From Deltaproteobacteria bacterium (GTDB taxonomy: Bacteria; UBA10199; GCA-002796325; JACPFF01), in the NCBI GenBank assembly GCA_016210045.1, contig JACQUX010000027.1, positions 1-52,065 on the forward strand: 52,065 nt of DNA. Direction: 5' to 3'. A program made the position numbers and the translations under genes. Below the pieces are notes generated by a model, which was given only the letters and a program-made list of their open reading frames with translations, ran no database searches and was not told the DNA's origin. Every line of letters begins with the position of its first letter. Within the stretch, counting starts at the first letter, position 1. Below are positions 16,306-25,409 of the stretch, piece by piece.

Positions 16306-17552
16306 CTGTGCACGCGTTCGATGCGGGCGCCGAGATTGCGGAGTTTTGCTTCGAAGTGTTCGTAGCCGCGGTCGAGGTGATACACGCGCTGGATTTCGGT
16401 GGTGCCGTCGGCGATCAGGCCGGCGAGCACCAGGCAGGCCGAGGCGCGCAGATCGGTGGCCATCACCGGTGCGGCGTGGAGCTGTTCGACGTGACGCACG
16501 ATCGCCGTCGTTCCTTCCACCGTAATGTCGGCGCCGAGCCGCTTCAATTCCGCGACGTGCATGAACCGATTTTCAAATACCGTTTCTTCGATTCGGCTGC
16601 TGCCGCGTGCCGTGGTCATCGCGGCCATCCATTGGGCTTGGAGGTCGGTCGCAAATTCTGGAAACGGCGAGGTCGTGCAATCGACGCCGGTGAGTCGTGC
16701 TGACGCGGTGACGCGGAGCGCGCCCGGTTCTTCCGTGACCGTGGCGCCGGCGGCTTGGAGTTGCGTGATTAACGCGCCGACATGGGCGGGGATCGCGCCT
16801 TGGAGTCGCACGTCGCCGGCCGTCATTGCGGCGGCAATCATGAAGGTCCCGGTCTCGATCCGATCCGGGATGATGGTACACGTCGTGCCGTTTAATCGCG
16901 ACACGCCGATGATCGTGATCCGCTCCGTGCCTGCGCCTTCGATCTGGGCCCCCATTTGGGTCAGGCACGCGGCGAGCGCCGGAATTTCCGGTTCGCGCGC
17001 CGCATGGTGCAAGACCGTGGTCCCCTCCGCCAACGTCGCGGCCATCATCAGATTTTCAGTGCCGGTGACCGTGACCTTGTCGAACGTGATCTCCGCGCCG
17101 CGCAACCGTTTCGCGCGCGCCACGATATATCCTTCGGCGATTTCAATGTTCGCGCCCATCGCGGTCAGCGCCTTCAAATGCAAGTCCAGCGGGCGTTCCC
17201 CGATCGCGCAGCCGCCGGGCAACGAGACACGGGCGAAGCCGCAGCGGGCCAACAATGGGCCGAGCACCAACGACGAGGCGCGCATTGTCTTCACGATTTC
17301 GTATGGCGCCGACGGCTCGGTCAGGTGTTCCGCTCGGATCCGGATGGTCTGACCATCCTGCCACGTAGTGCCGAGATGGGTGAGCAACCGCTCCATGGTG
17401 CGGATGTCGTGGACCGCAGGGAGTTGGTGCAACGTGACTTCGGCGTCGGTCAGTAACGCCGCGGCCATGAGTGGAAGCGCCGCGTTCTTTGCGCCACTGA
17501 TCCGCACCTCGCCGTGTAATGGGACGCCGCCAGTGATTAAGAATTTGTCCAT
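16302..17552 (-). CDS. murA: UDP-N-acetylglucosamine 1-carboxyvinyltransferase
   Basis: First committed step of peptidoglycan synthesis: adds enolpyruvate from PEP to UDP-GlcNAc. 416 residues, normal length. The conserved SGAKNAALPLMAA N-terminal motif is present, and the loop SLPGGCAIG carries the catalytic Cys (the fosfomycin target). MRASSLVLGPLLAR precedes it. The start overlaps the prmC stop by one base (TAATG), so it is coupled to prfA-prmC. Confidence 0.97.
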   Translation of the reverse strand: MDKFLITGGVPLHGEVRISGAKNAALPLMAAALLTDAEVTLHQLPAVHDIRTMERLLTHLGTTWQDGQTIRIRAEHLTEPSAPYEIVKTMRASSLVLGPLLARCGFARVSLPGGCAIGERPLDLHLKALTAMGANIEIAEGYIVARAKRLRGAEITFDKVTVTGTENLMMAATLAEGTTVLHHAAREPEIPALAACLTQMGAQIEGAGTERITIIGVSRLNGTTCTIIPDRIETGTFMIAAAMTAGDVRLQGAIPAHVGALITQLQAAGATVTEEPGALRVTASARLTGVDCTTSPFPEFATDLQAQWMAAMTTARGSSRIEETVFENRFMHVAELKRLGADITVEGTTAIVRHVEQLHAAPVMATDLRASACLVLAGLIADGTTEIQRVYHLDRGYEHFEAKLRNLGARIERVHS

Positions 17553-18469
17553 TATGCCTCCGCCGTAATGACCCGTTCTCGTCCGGTCAGATCGCGATGG
17601 ATCTTTAGTGCAGTGTAGTGGCCGGTGGTTTCCATGCTACGCACAACGTGTGCGGCTTGGTCGTCTCCGACTTCCAGTGCGAGCACGCCTCCGGCTCGCA
17701 GCCAGCGCCACGCATCCTGGACGATTCGTCGCAGCAACGCAAGCCCGTCATTGCCGGATACGACAGCCGTTTGCGGTTCCCAGTCCCGCACTTCCGGCTG
17801 CAACGTCGGCCACACGGCCTCCGGGCAGTACGGCGGATTGCTGATGATCACGTCGTACGTGGCGGGGGAGGGTGGAAAGAGGTCGGCTTCGAACCACGCG
17901 ATCCGTTCCTGTATCTCGTGCCGCGCGGCATTCTCGCGTGCCACGGTCAGTGCCGCCGCGGAGGTGTCGGTTGCGGTGATCCGTGCCGCTGGTCGCTCCA
18001 GCGCGAGCGTGATCGCAATGCATCCCGATCCGGTGCACAGGTCGAGCATCTGTAACGGCTGCTTGGCAACGGCCAGCGCGCGCTCCACCAATGTTTCTGT
18101 CTCCGGCCGCGGAATGAGGACATCCGGCGTCACGCGAAAATCGCGTCCGTAGAACGACTGTGTCCCGAGGATATATTGCAGCGGTTCCCGCCGCAGCCGC
18201 CGCGTTACGAACTGTTCGCATTGCCGCTGCTGTATGGACGTGAGTGGCTGACGCGCCTGCAGGGCCAAATCGACGCGCCGCCCCCCCAAACAATGCGCCA
18301 ACAACCACTCCGCATCCACTTGCGGATCAGGCACGCCGGCGGCCGCCAGTCGGTCAGTGGTAGTGCGGAGGAGGGTCGAAGGGGTGACTGGTGACTGGTG
18401 GCTAGTGATTGGTGACTCGTGGTCCGCTCCCCAGCCACCAGCCACCAGCCACCAGTCACCCTTTGTCAC
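17552..18469 (-). CDS. prmC: Release factor N5-glutamine methyltransferase with repeat-coded N-terminus
   Basis: Methylates the Gln of the GGQ motif in release factors. Motif I LDLCTGSGCIAITLALERP and the catalytic NPPY (VIISNPPYCPE) are intact. The fold begins near residue 31 (TPSTLLRTTTDRL). The first about 30 residues (DWWLVAGGWGADHES...) are coded by a palindromic repeat found again at 20459. The ATG at 18469 overlaps the prfA stop (ATGA). There is no other in-frame start before the fold outside the repeat, so the repeat is probably translated. Confidence 0.93.
   Translation of the reverse strand: MTKGDWWLVAGGWGADHESPITSHQSPVTPSTLLRTTTDRLAAAGVPDPQVDAEWLLAHCLGGRRVDLALQARQPLTSIQQRQCEQFVTRRLRREPLQYILGTQSFYGRDFRVTPDVLIPRPETETLVERALAVAKQPLQMLDLCTGSGCIAITLALERPAARITATDTSAAALTVARENAARHEIQERIAWFEADLFPPSPATYDVIISNPPYCPEAVWPTLQPEVRDWEPQTAVVSGNDGLALLRRIVQDAWRWLRAGGVLALEVGDDQAAHVVRSMETTGHYTALKIHRDLTGRERVITAEA
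18383..18460. repeat. GTGACTGGTGGC palindrome, copy A, inside prmC
   Basis: The left arm (GGTGACTGGTGACTGG...) pairs with the right arm (...CCAGCCACCAGTCACC) around a short centre. The word GTGACTGGTGGCTAGTG is shared with copy B at 20459-20543. It lies in frame between the prmC start codon and its conserved domain. Confidence 0.85.
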
Positions 18470-19533
18470 GAGCCACCTCTCAACGCCTCCGCCTGAAAAT
18501 AATCGCGGACACCATTCAGTAGCGGTGCCAGGCCACCTTCGAGGATGGTGTCCAGCTGATGCAGCGTCAACCCGGTGCGATGATCCGTGACGCGATTTTG
18601 TGGGAAGTTGTACGTCCGGATCTTTTCACTCCGGTCTCCCGTCTTCACTTGTTGGCGCCGCTCCGCCCGCATCGCCGCCTCTTGCGCCTGCTGTTGTTGC
18701 TCGAGCAACCGCGTGCGGAGCAGCTTGAGGGCGCGCGCCTTGTTCTTTAACTGCGAACGTTCCTCGCGACAGACCACAACCATGCCCGAAGGGATATGCG
18801 TGATGCGGACCGCCGAGTCAGTCGTGTTCACCCCTTGGCCGCCGGGCCCGGAGGCGCGGAACACGTCGACCCGCAGTTCCGATTCGTTGATTTGAACGTC
18901 GATATCTTCGGCCTCCGGCAACACCGCGACCGTGGCCGCGGAGGTGTGAATGCGTCCCGAGGCCTCGGTGTGGGGGACGCGTTGTACGCGGTGAACGCCG
19001 CTTTCATATTTCAGCGCGCTGTACGCCCCTTGGCCATGGAGCAGTGCGATCACTTCTTTAATACCACCGAGTCCGGTCGGGTTGGAGTCCATGACTTCAA
19101 CTTGCCAACGGCGCTGTTCGGCGTAGCGACAATACATGCGAAACAGGTCCGCCGCGAATAGTGCGGCCTCTTCGCCGCCGGTCCCGGCGCGGATTTCCAA
19201 CAGCACGTTGCGTTCGTCGTTCGGATCTTTCGGCAGCAGCAAGGTGCGCAACTCCTGCTCCAGCGCGCCGACCCGCGGTTCCAATTCCGCCTGTTCTTCT
19301 TGGATCAACGCCTGCAGTGCCGGATCCGACTCCGTCTGCGCCAATTCGCGATTCGCGGCCAACGCCGCAGCGGCCTGTTCGTACTGCTCGTAGGCCTCCA
19401 TCGTGGCCTTGAGCCCCGCGTGTTCCTTGGCGCATTGTTGATACTGCCGCTGATCGGCCATGATCGCCGGATCGCTCAGCAACGTCCCCAGTTCCAGATA
19501 GCGCGCCCGCAATTTTTCCAGTTGTGTCAGCAT
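18466..19533 (-). CDS. prfA: Peptide chain release factor 1
   Basis: Terminates translation at UAA and UAG. The GGQ hydrolysis motif is in ASGPGGQGVNTTDSAV. The codon-recognition tripeptide is PHT (RVQRVPHTEASGRIHTS), a P-x-T as in RF1 rather than the SPF of RF2. 355 residues from the ATG at 19533 (MLTQLEKLRARYLELG). An earlier in-frame ATG at 19572 lies within the rpmE terminator hairpin and is rejected. prmC follows with an ATGA overlap, the standard pairing of factor and modifier. Confidence 0.96.
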   Translation of the reverse strand: MLTQLEKLRARYLELGTLLSDPAIMADQRQYQQCAKEHAGLKATMEAYEQYEQAAAALAANRELAQTESDPALQALIQEEQAELEPRVGALEQELRTLLLPKDPNDERNVLLEIRAGTGGEEAALFAADLFRMYCRYAEQRRWQVEVMDSNPTGLGGIKEVIALLHGQGAYSALKYESGVHRVQRVPHTEASGRIHTSAATVAVLPEAEDIDVQINESELRVDVFRASGPGGQGVNTTDSAVRITHIPSGMVVVCREERSQLKNKARALKLLRTRLLEQQQQAQEAAMRAERRQQVKTGDRSEKIRTYNFPQNRVTDHRTGLTLHQLDTILEGGLAPLLNGVRDYFQAEALRGGS

Positions 19534-19561
19534 ATGAGGTATTCTGCGAAGCCCCCGACAT

Positions 19562-19591
19562 AAAAAACCCACTGTGATTGCTCACAGTGGG
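19562..19591 (-). terminator. Rho-independent terminator of rpmE
   Basis: The minus strand reads CCCACTGTGA-GCAA-TCACAGTGGG followed by six T. A perfect 10-bp stem and the T-run are typical. It lies between rpmE and prfA, so prfA needs read-through or its own promoter. Confidence 0.9.
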
Positions 19592-19652
19592 TGTGGTTCC
19601 TACCACTATCAGTTGGGGAACTGAGGGGAACAATGGCAGGTCCACAAATGGT

Positions 19653-19877
19653 TTACGATGCAGCCGCCGCCTTTTCGAATTTTGCGTACTTCTTACGGAA
19701 CTTGTCGATCTTGCCCGCAGTATCGACGAACTTTTGCTTCCCGGTAAAAAACGGATGGCAGTTCGAACAAATTTCGATCGCATAGCTTTGCGTCAGCGTG
19801 CTTTGGCTCTCGATCACGTGCCCACACGCGCAGCTGATCTTGATCTGGTGTAACTTGGGATGGATTTTCTCTTTCAC
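19653..19877 (-). CDS. rpmE: 50S ribosomal protein L31
   Basis: 74 residues, zinc-binding (C+) type with Cys pairs in [10 protein letters not shown] and ICSNCHPF and the motif [18 protein letters not shown]. Starts at GTG 19877 with AAAGGAG about 8 nt upstream. The Ala-rich C-terminus ([10 protein letters not shown]) is slightly extended. It ends at a strong terminator. Confidence 0.96.
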   Translation of the reverse strand: MKEKIHPKLHQIKISCACGHVIESQSTLTQSYAIEICSNCHPFFTGKQKFVDTAGKIDKFRKKYAKFEKAAAAS

Positions 19878-19945
19878 GGTCCGGCTCCTTTATCGCTGTA
19901 AATTCGGGGTGGGGCCTAGCATGGGGTAGGGGCGGGGGCAAGCGC

Positions 19946-20296
19946 TTACTTTTTGCTCAGGATCGAATTGAGCCACGCGACGCGGTCGTCGTCGCTGCTG
20001 AAAAGACCGGGGGTCTTGGCTTTGGTGTCGGCTAATGCTTGCAGGCCGGTCTTGGTCGTGCCCTGGGCAAAGCTGGCGTTGGCCGCGAATTCCGGGCCGC
20101 GCTTGTCCCCATTACGACTGAATATGCCAAGTAATTTAGATGACTTGCTCGCGGTCTGCTGCTGGGGTGCCGGGGCGGCCTGGCCTAACAACCGTTGCCG
20201 TTCGCCGAGACTCTGCCCCACCCGAGGTCCGCCCAAATTGCCGGGACCGGCGACAAATTGTGTCTGTCGGAACTGTGTCGAATGCTTTACGCTCAT
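19946..20296 (-). CDS. Small hypothetical protein
   Basis: A 116-residue protein I do not recognise. Its N-terminus is Gln/Gly-rich (TQFVAGPGNLGG), the centre contains PQQQTASKSSKLLGIF, and the C-terminus ends in DRVAWLNSILSKK. No signal peptide or membrane segment. GGGGG lies 4-5 nt before the ATG. It is upstream of rpmE on the same strand with a 68-nt gap. The opposite strand is also open here, so confidence in this frame is moderate. Confidence 0.5.
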   Translation of the reverse strand: MSVKHSTQFRQTQFVAGPGNLGGPRVGQSLGERQRLLGQAAPAPQQQTASKSSKLLGIFSRNGDKRGPEFAANASFAQGTTKTGLQALADTKAKTPGLFSSDDDRVAWLNSILSKK

Positions 20297-20458
20297 GGAG
20301 CCCCCAGCCAGTGAGAAACCGTGTTCATCGCCCTCGTCCCCTCGGAAAAGAGCAAAAGGTCTGCCAACCTGCTGCGACGCAAGCCGATGAAATGGCTTGG
20401 GATAATTTGCTCCGTCTGGCCGTGGGTGCGGTGCTGAGTCGCCAGGGAGGGGGGGAAG

Positions 20459-20543
20459 GGTGACTGGTGGCTAGTGGCTGGTGACTGGGCAAAGGGACTC
20501 ACTTGGTCCGATCCCCAGTCACTAGCCACCAATCACCAGTCAC
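20459..20543. repeat. GTGACTGGTGGC palindrome, copy B
   Basis: Imperfect inverted repeat with arms GTGACTGGTGGCTAGTGG and CACTAGCCACCAATCACC around a central GGGCAAAGGGACTC segment. Same repeat family as the copy embedded in prmC. It sits in the divergent spacer between the 116-residue gene and the lipoprotein gene. Confidence 0.85.
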
Positions 20544-20607
20544 TTCCCGACGTAACTTGTGGCACTCAATTTGCCGATACCGTACAATGAGGGCGCTTGA
20601 GGAAAGT

Positions 20608-20692
20608 CAAAATGCAAAAGGCAAAATGCAAAGTGCAAAATGATGTGGTCCGCAATTTTGCCTTTTGCATTTTGATTATTGCCTTTTGCATT
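20608..20692. repeat. AAAATGCAAAAGGC palindrome providing a start codon and signal peptide
   Basis: The left arm 20608-20629 (CAAAATGCAAAAGGCAAAAT) pairs with the right arm 20652-20674 (ATTTTGCCTTTTGCATTTTG); part of the right arm word recurs at 20681-20692. It is AT-rich in a GC-rich genome. It contains the ATG at 20612 and encodes the hydrophobic run [13 protein letters not shown] of the lipoprotein gene. Confidence 0.85.
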
Positions 20693-22438
20693 CCCCTCGC
20701 CGCCTGTTCCCCCTCCGTGTCCGGCTTCGTCTACTACGATCAAGACCAAGATGGGCAAGTCGATGACGAGACCTTTGGCGTGCCCAATGCCCCGGTCGAA
20801 CTCTATTTGATCGCGGCCGATACCGACTCCAATACTGGAAGCAGCAATACATCGACTGCGAAATCTGCCACGCCGCGTGCGGCGCTCGATGCCGAGTCGA
20901 CGTTGCTCGGCAAGTCCGCGCAGCCGTCGACGGCCAAGGCGACGCCGACGGCTCCAGCCGCGGATCCGGCCGCGTCGTCGACTGAAACGCCGGACGATCC
21001 CAGCACTCCTCCCGCAGATCCGTACGCGGCGCCCAGTACACCTGCGGAACCGGAGACCCCCGCCGTGCCAAGCGAACCCACGCCCCCGGCAGCGGATGCG
21101 ACTGCCACGCCGGCCCCGCGCGGCAAGTTTGTCGCCAGTATGCACACCGATAAGCGCGGAAGTTTTTCGTTCGGAGGGCTGGAGCCGGGCGAATACGAAG
21201 TGCGGATCGGGTCCGACTATGGTCCATTAAAAGAGGGATATCGAGTAACGACCGGTGGGGCGGCGATGCCGGTCAAGGCCGGATATCTCGGCGCGCATGT
21301 CGAAGTCGGGATGTATCGTCCGGGATTGAACTTGCTCACGAAGAATTGTCCCGACAAGATTGTGGCTGGGGAAAAACGACTCTGCGAAGTGATGTATCGC
21401 AACGACGCGCCGACGCCGCTGGATCATCCGATCATTACCGTGACGTTGCCGCAAGAAATCGATGTCGTGGCGCACGACAACGGCGTCTACATTGCGCAGA
21501 CGCATCAAGTGCAATGGGTGTGGCCGAGCATTGCGCCGGGACAGATCGTCCCCGCTGGATTCGTGATCATTCCGCGGCCGCAGTCGGCGCGCGAAGTCGA
21601 GCTGCGCTTCGAATGGAAACTGCAGAGCCTGACCGATCCGCAAGAGACGTTAGTGACTGCGATTGAAACGAGCATTAGTGCCGAACCACGCTTGCAGTTG
21701 CAAGTCGCGGGACCGAAGTCGGCGTTGCCGGGCAAGTCGGTCCAATATGAAGTCGCGTATGTGAACCAAGGCGCGCTCCAATTGAACGACGCCGCATTGA
21801 CCGTCACGCTCCCGGCCGAGATTACGCATGCCGCGACGACCGACGGCACATGGGCCGTGGAGAGCCATGAACTCCGTTGGTCGCTCGGGACCATTCCGCT
21901 CGGTGGGCAAGGGGCGCGTTATTTCACGATCGAGACGCCGGCCGTGGTGGCCAAAGAGACGAAGCTGATTTTCCGCGCCGGACTGAAGGCGAACGGCTTA
22001 GCGGATGGCGTCCAGACCAACGAATTCCTCACTGCGTTGCAGCCCAACATGGAAGTCTTGCTGACCGCGTCGCCGTCGCCGCAAGCCGTCGTGATCGACA
22101 AGACGGGGCACGAAGATCTGGTGACTTGGACGGTGACGGTGAAGCAGTCCGGAGAGAAGGAATTGAAAGGCGTGAAGCTGGTTGCGACGTTGGACCCGAA
22201 CCTGAGTCTTCAAACGATCACGCACGACGGGTCGTTCGTCGGCGATGCGCAGCAAGTGGTGTGGGAACTGGGGAGCGTCGCGGGCGGCGGCGAAGTGACG
22301 GTGACCGTCAGCGCCGAACCGAGCGATGCCTTGACCGCGATGTTGAACACGCTGAAGATGTCCTTCGAACTCAGCGCCGACGCATTGGACCCGATCACGA
22401 AATCCGCCGATATCCAGGCCAAGTTCGAATCCAACTGA
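20612..22438 (+). CDS. Lipoprotein with Sdr-B-like and DUF11-like repeat domains
   Basis: 608 residues from the ATG at 20612, with TGAGGAAA about 9 nt upstream; a TTG at 20597 is less likely. The signal peptide and lipobox (IPLAAC) are followed by [19 protein letters not shown], a Ca-binding SdrD B-like repeat. A Pro/Thr/Ala-rich segment (about 75-175) is inserted into that domain, which resumes at [20 protein letters not shown]. Three or more DUF11-like beta domains follow ([46 protein letters not shown]). Probably a surface or outer-membrane-anchored structural protein. The signal peptide is coded by a palindromic repeat. Confidence 0.75.
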   Translation: MQKAKCKVQNDVVRNFAFCILIIAFCIPLAACSPSVSGFVYYDQDQDGQVDDETFGVPNAPVELYLIAADTDSNTGSSNTSTAKSATPRAALDAESTLLGKSAQPSTAKATPTAPAADPAASSTETPDDPSTPPADPYAAPSTPAEPETPAVPSEPTPPAADATATPAPRGKFVASMHTDKRGSFSFGGLEPGEYEVRIGSDYGPLKEGYRVTTGGAAMPVKAGYLGAHVEVGMYRPGLNLLTKNCPDKIVAGEKRLCEVMYRNDAPTPLDHPIITVTLPQEIDVVAHDNGVYIAQTHQVQWVWPSIAPGQIVPAGFVIIPRPQSAREVELRFEWKLQSLTDPQETLVTAIETSISAEPRLQLQVAGPKSALPGKSVQYEVAYVNQGALQLNDAALTVTLPAEITHAATTDGTWAVESHELRWSLGTIPLGGQGARYFTIETPAVVAKETKLIFRAGLKANGLADGVQTNEFLTALQPNMEVLLTASPSPQAVVIDKTGHEDLVTWTVTVKQSGEKELKGVKLVATLDPNLSLQTITHDGSFVGDAQQVVWELGSVAGGGEVTVTVSAEPSDALTAMLNTLKMSFELSADALDPITKSADIQAKFESN

Positions 22439-22472
22439 CAACTACCGATTGACCTTGTCGGACCCATTCGCT

Positions 22473-24137
22473 ATGCGCGCGGGCATGGCTCGAACGGTGC
22501 GTGCGGCGCGTGGGAGTACGCGGAGTTGTCGCGGTTGGGTGCAAGAGGCCGCGCTGCGGATGTTGATGAACAATCTCGATCCGGAGGTGGCGGAACGGCC
22601 GCAGGACCTCGTGGTGTATGGGGGGCGCGGCAAGGCGGCGCGCGATTGGGGCTGTTTCGATCGCATCGTGTCGTGTCTGCAACAACTCCGCGACGACGAA
22701 ACGTTGTTGGTCCAGTCCGGCAAGCCGGTCGGGATCTGCGCCACACATCCGGATGCGCCGCGTGTCTTAATCGCCAACAGCAATTTAGTCGGGCATTGGG
22801 CCACGTGGGAACACTTTAATGCGCTAGAGCGTCAAGGCCTCATGATGTACGGCCAAATGACGGCCGGATCGTGGATCTATATCGGGACGCAGGGGATCGT
22901 CCAAGGCACCTATCAAACGTTTGCCGCAGCCGGCGAGCGACATTACGGCGGTAGTTGGGCCGGGCGGTGGGTCTTGTCGGCGGGCTTAGGCGGAATGGGC
23001 GGGGCCCAGCCGTTGGCGGCCACGATGGCCGGTGCGAGTTTCCTCGGCGTCGAGGTCGATCCGACCCGTCTCCAGCGGCGGCTCGAAACCGGTTACCTCG
23101 ACGAGGTCGCGGATTCGTTGGACGATGCGTTGCGCGCGCTCGAGCGGGCGAACGCGACGCAGACGCCGCGTTCCATCGGCGTTTGCGGCAATGCCGCAGA
23201 CCTCTTTCCTGAACTGGTTCGCCGGGGCGTGCGGCCGGACTTCGTGACCGACCAGACCTCGGCGCACGACTTGTTGCACGGCTATATTCCGAATCGAATG
23301 AGTCTGGCGGAAGCGCTCGCACTGCGCGCGGCGGATCCGGTGCGCTATGAACAGGAGGCGCTGCGCGCGGTGGCGGAACACGTTGCTGCGATGTTGGCGT
23401 TTCATCACGCCGGCGTGCCGACCGTCGATTACGGCAACAACATTCGGGCGCAAGCTGTGCTGGCCGGTGTGACCGACGCGTTTGCATTTCCGGGATTCGT
23501 GCCGGCGTATATCCGACCGCTGTTTTGCGAAGGTCTCGGACCGTTTCGTTTTGTCGCGTTGTCCGGAGATCCGGCCGAGATCGCGCTGATCGATCAGGAA
23601 CTGTTGCGACTCTTCCCGGAAGATCGGATGTTGACGCGGTGGTTGGCGTTGGCCGGGCGACATATTCGTTTCCAAGGCCTGCCGGCGCGGATCTGTTGGC
23701 TTGGCTACGGCGCACGGGCCAAGGCCGGGCTGTTGTTCAATGAATTGGTGCGCACGGGGCGCGTGACGGCGCCGATCGTGATCGGGCGCGATCATCTCGA
23801 CTGCGGCTCGGTCGCGTCGCCGTATCGCGAAACCGAAGCGATGCGCGACGGCAGCGACGCGGTGGCCGATTGGCCGATCCTGAACGCGTTAGTGAATGCG
23901 GTCAACGGTGCGAGTTGGGTGTCATTTCATCACGGCGGCGGCGTCGGGATCGGCTACAGTCTGCATGCGGGACAAGTGATCGTCGCGGACGGCACGGCCG
24001 AAGCCGCGCGGCGTATCGAACGAGTGCTCACTTCCGATCCCGCACTCGGCGTGATGCGCCACGTAGATGCCGGGTATGAAGATGCGGTGGTCGTGGCGGA
24101 AAAACGCAACGTGAAAATTCCAGGAGTCACATGCTGA
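22473..24137 (+). CDS. hutU: Urocanate hydratase
   Basis: Converts urocanate to imidazolonepropionate in histidine degradation, with tightly bound NAD. About 554 residues. Family blocks include [42 protein letters not shown], the NAD-binding [12 protein letters not shown], and [17 protein letters not shown] 22473 is chosen; a TTG at 22449 or the ATG at 22485 are alternatives. The stop overlaps the hutI ATG by 7 nt. No hutH (histidine ammonia-lyase) is in the window. Confidence 0.96.
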   Translation: MRAGMARTVRAARGSTRSCRGWVQEAALRMLMNNLDPEVAERPQDLVVYGGRGKAARDWGCFDRIVSCLQQLRDDETLLVQSGKPVGICATHPDAPRVLIANSNLVGHWATWEHFNALERQGLMMYGQMTAGSWIYIGTQGIVQGTYQTFAAAGERHYGGSWAGRWVLSAGLGGMGGAQPLAATMAGASFLGVEVDPTRLQRRLETGYLDEVADSLDDALRALERANATQTPRSIGVCGNAADLFPELVRRGVRPDFVTDQTSAHDLLHGYIPNRMSLAEALALRAADPVRYEQEALRAVAEHVAAMLAFHHAGVPTVDYGNNIRAQAVLAGVTDAFAFPGFVPAYIRPLFCEGLGPFRFVALSGDPAEIALIDQELLRLFPEDRMLTRWLALAGRHIRFQGLPARICWLGYGARAKAGLLFNELVRTGRVTAPIVIGRDHLDCGSVASPYRETEAMRDGSDAVADWPILNALVNAVNGASWVSFHHGGGVGIGYSLHAGQVIVADGTAEAARRIERVLTSDPALGVMRHVDAGYEDAVVVAEKRNVKIPGVTC

Positions 24138-25357
24138 TTACAAATATTGGCCGTTTAGTCACGATGCTGTCCGGTCCAGGCCGCGAAGGACCGATTGGCG
24201 TGATTCTGAGGGCTGCAGTGGTGTTGCGCGGCGATCGGATCGAATGGGTCGGGCCGGAAGCGGAACTGCCGCGTGACGCGGAGCATCTGCGTTCCACGGC
24301 GATCGACGCGGGCGGACGGGCGGTGCTCCCCGGTCTGGTCGATTCGCATACCCATCTGATTTTCGCCGGATCACGTGCTACGGAATTCGTGCAACGGGCT
24401 CGCGGGGTATCGTATCAAGCGATCGCGGAGGCGGGCGGGGGAATTCTCTCCACGGTGGCAGCGACGCGCGCGGCGACCGAAGAACAACTCTTCGAGCTGG
24501 GACGCGCGCGCGTGGCCGAGGCGATGCGGCATGGCACGACAACGCTGGAGATCAAGAGCGGCTACGGGCTGGATCTTGCCACCGAATTGAAAATTCTGCG
24601 CGTCGTGCGCCAACTGCAAGTCGACACGCCAATTCAACTAGTGCCGACCTTCATGGGGGCGCACACGGTGCCGGCAGAATGGCGGACGGATCGCGCGCGC
24701 TATTTGGCGTTGCTCTGCGAAGAAATGTTGCCGGCCGTGGCGGAGGCGAAGTTGGCGGTTTTTTGCGACATCTTTGTCGAAGCGGGCGCATTCACGCCCG
24801 CCGAGGCGCGGACCATTGCCGCGGCTGCCGCGCGGGCGGGGCTCGGGCTGAAATTGCATGTCGATCAATTTCATGATGGGCACGGTGGTGCACTGGCTGC
24901 GGAACTCGGCGCTGTGAGTGCCGACCACTTGGAATACGTGAACGCCGAGGGGATGGCGGCGATGGCGCAGGCCGGAGTCGTGGCGGGCATTCTCCCCGGC
25001 GCAACTATTATTGCGAATCCCCACCAACACCCGCCGGTCGCGGCGTTGCGGGAGGCTGGAGTTCCGATGGCGATCGCGACTGATTTTAATCCCGGGACCT
25101 CGCCGACGCTCGATCTCCCACTGTGCGGGACGATCGCGGTGACGTTGCTCGGACTCGATCCCGATCTTGTATTGTTGGGGATGACGCGCGTCGGGGCCCA
25201 GGCCCTCAAACTGGCGGAGCACGTGGGGACGATCGAGCCGGGTCGCCGCGCCGATCTCCTGATCCTGCGCGGCGAGAGCGAATACGATCCGCTGTATCGG
25301 TTCGGCGCCGATCCGGTGCGGACGATGATTTGCGGTGGCGATGTGGTTGGGGAGTGA
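24131..25357 (+). CDS. hutI: Imidazolonepropionase
   Basis: Hydrolyses imidazolonepropionate to formiminoglutamate. 408 residues of the amidohydrolase superfamily. Metal ligands lie in [11 protein letters not shown] and [12 protein letters not shown], with [10 protein letters not shown] and [11 protein letters not shown] completing the active site. Overlaps hutU by 7 nt, so it is translationally coupled. A short repeat of GTGCGTACGT words follows before the next gene. Confidence 0.96.
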   Translation: MLITNIGRLVTMLSGPGREGPIGVILRAAVVLRGDRIEWVGPEAELPRDAEHLRSTAIDAGGRAVLPGLVDSHTHLIFAGSRATEFVQRARGVSYQAIAEAGGGILSTVAATRAATEEQLFELGRARVAEAMRHGTTTLEIKSGYGLDLATELKILRVVRQLQVDTPIQLVPTFMGAHTVPAEWRTDRARYLALLCEEMLPAVAEAKLAVFCDIFVEAGAFTPAEARTIAAAAARAGLGLKLHVDQFHDGHGGALAAELGAVSADHLEYVNAEGMAAMAQAGVVAGILPGATIIANPHQHPPVAALREAGVPMAIATDFNPGTSPTLDLPLCGTIAVTLLGLDPDLVLLGMTRVGAQALKLAEHVGTIEPGRRADLLILRGESEYDPLYRFGADPVRTMICGGDVVGE

Positions 25358-25360
25358 AAA

Positions 25361-25395
25361 GTGCGTATGTGCGTACGTTCGTAGGTGCGTACGTC
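25361..25395. repeat. GTGCGTACGT word repeat between hutI and hutG-like gene
   Basis: The stretch is built from variants of GTGCGTAYGT and CGTACGTTCGTAG, in direct and inverted orientation. It lies directly before the Shine-Dalgarno sequence of the next gene and occupies essentially the whole spacer. Confidence 0.7.
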
Positions 25396-25409
25396 TGAGG
25401 GGGAGCGCA

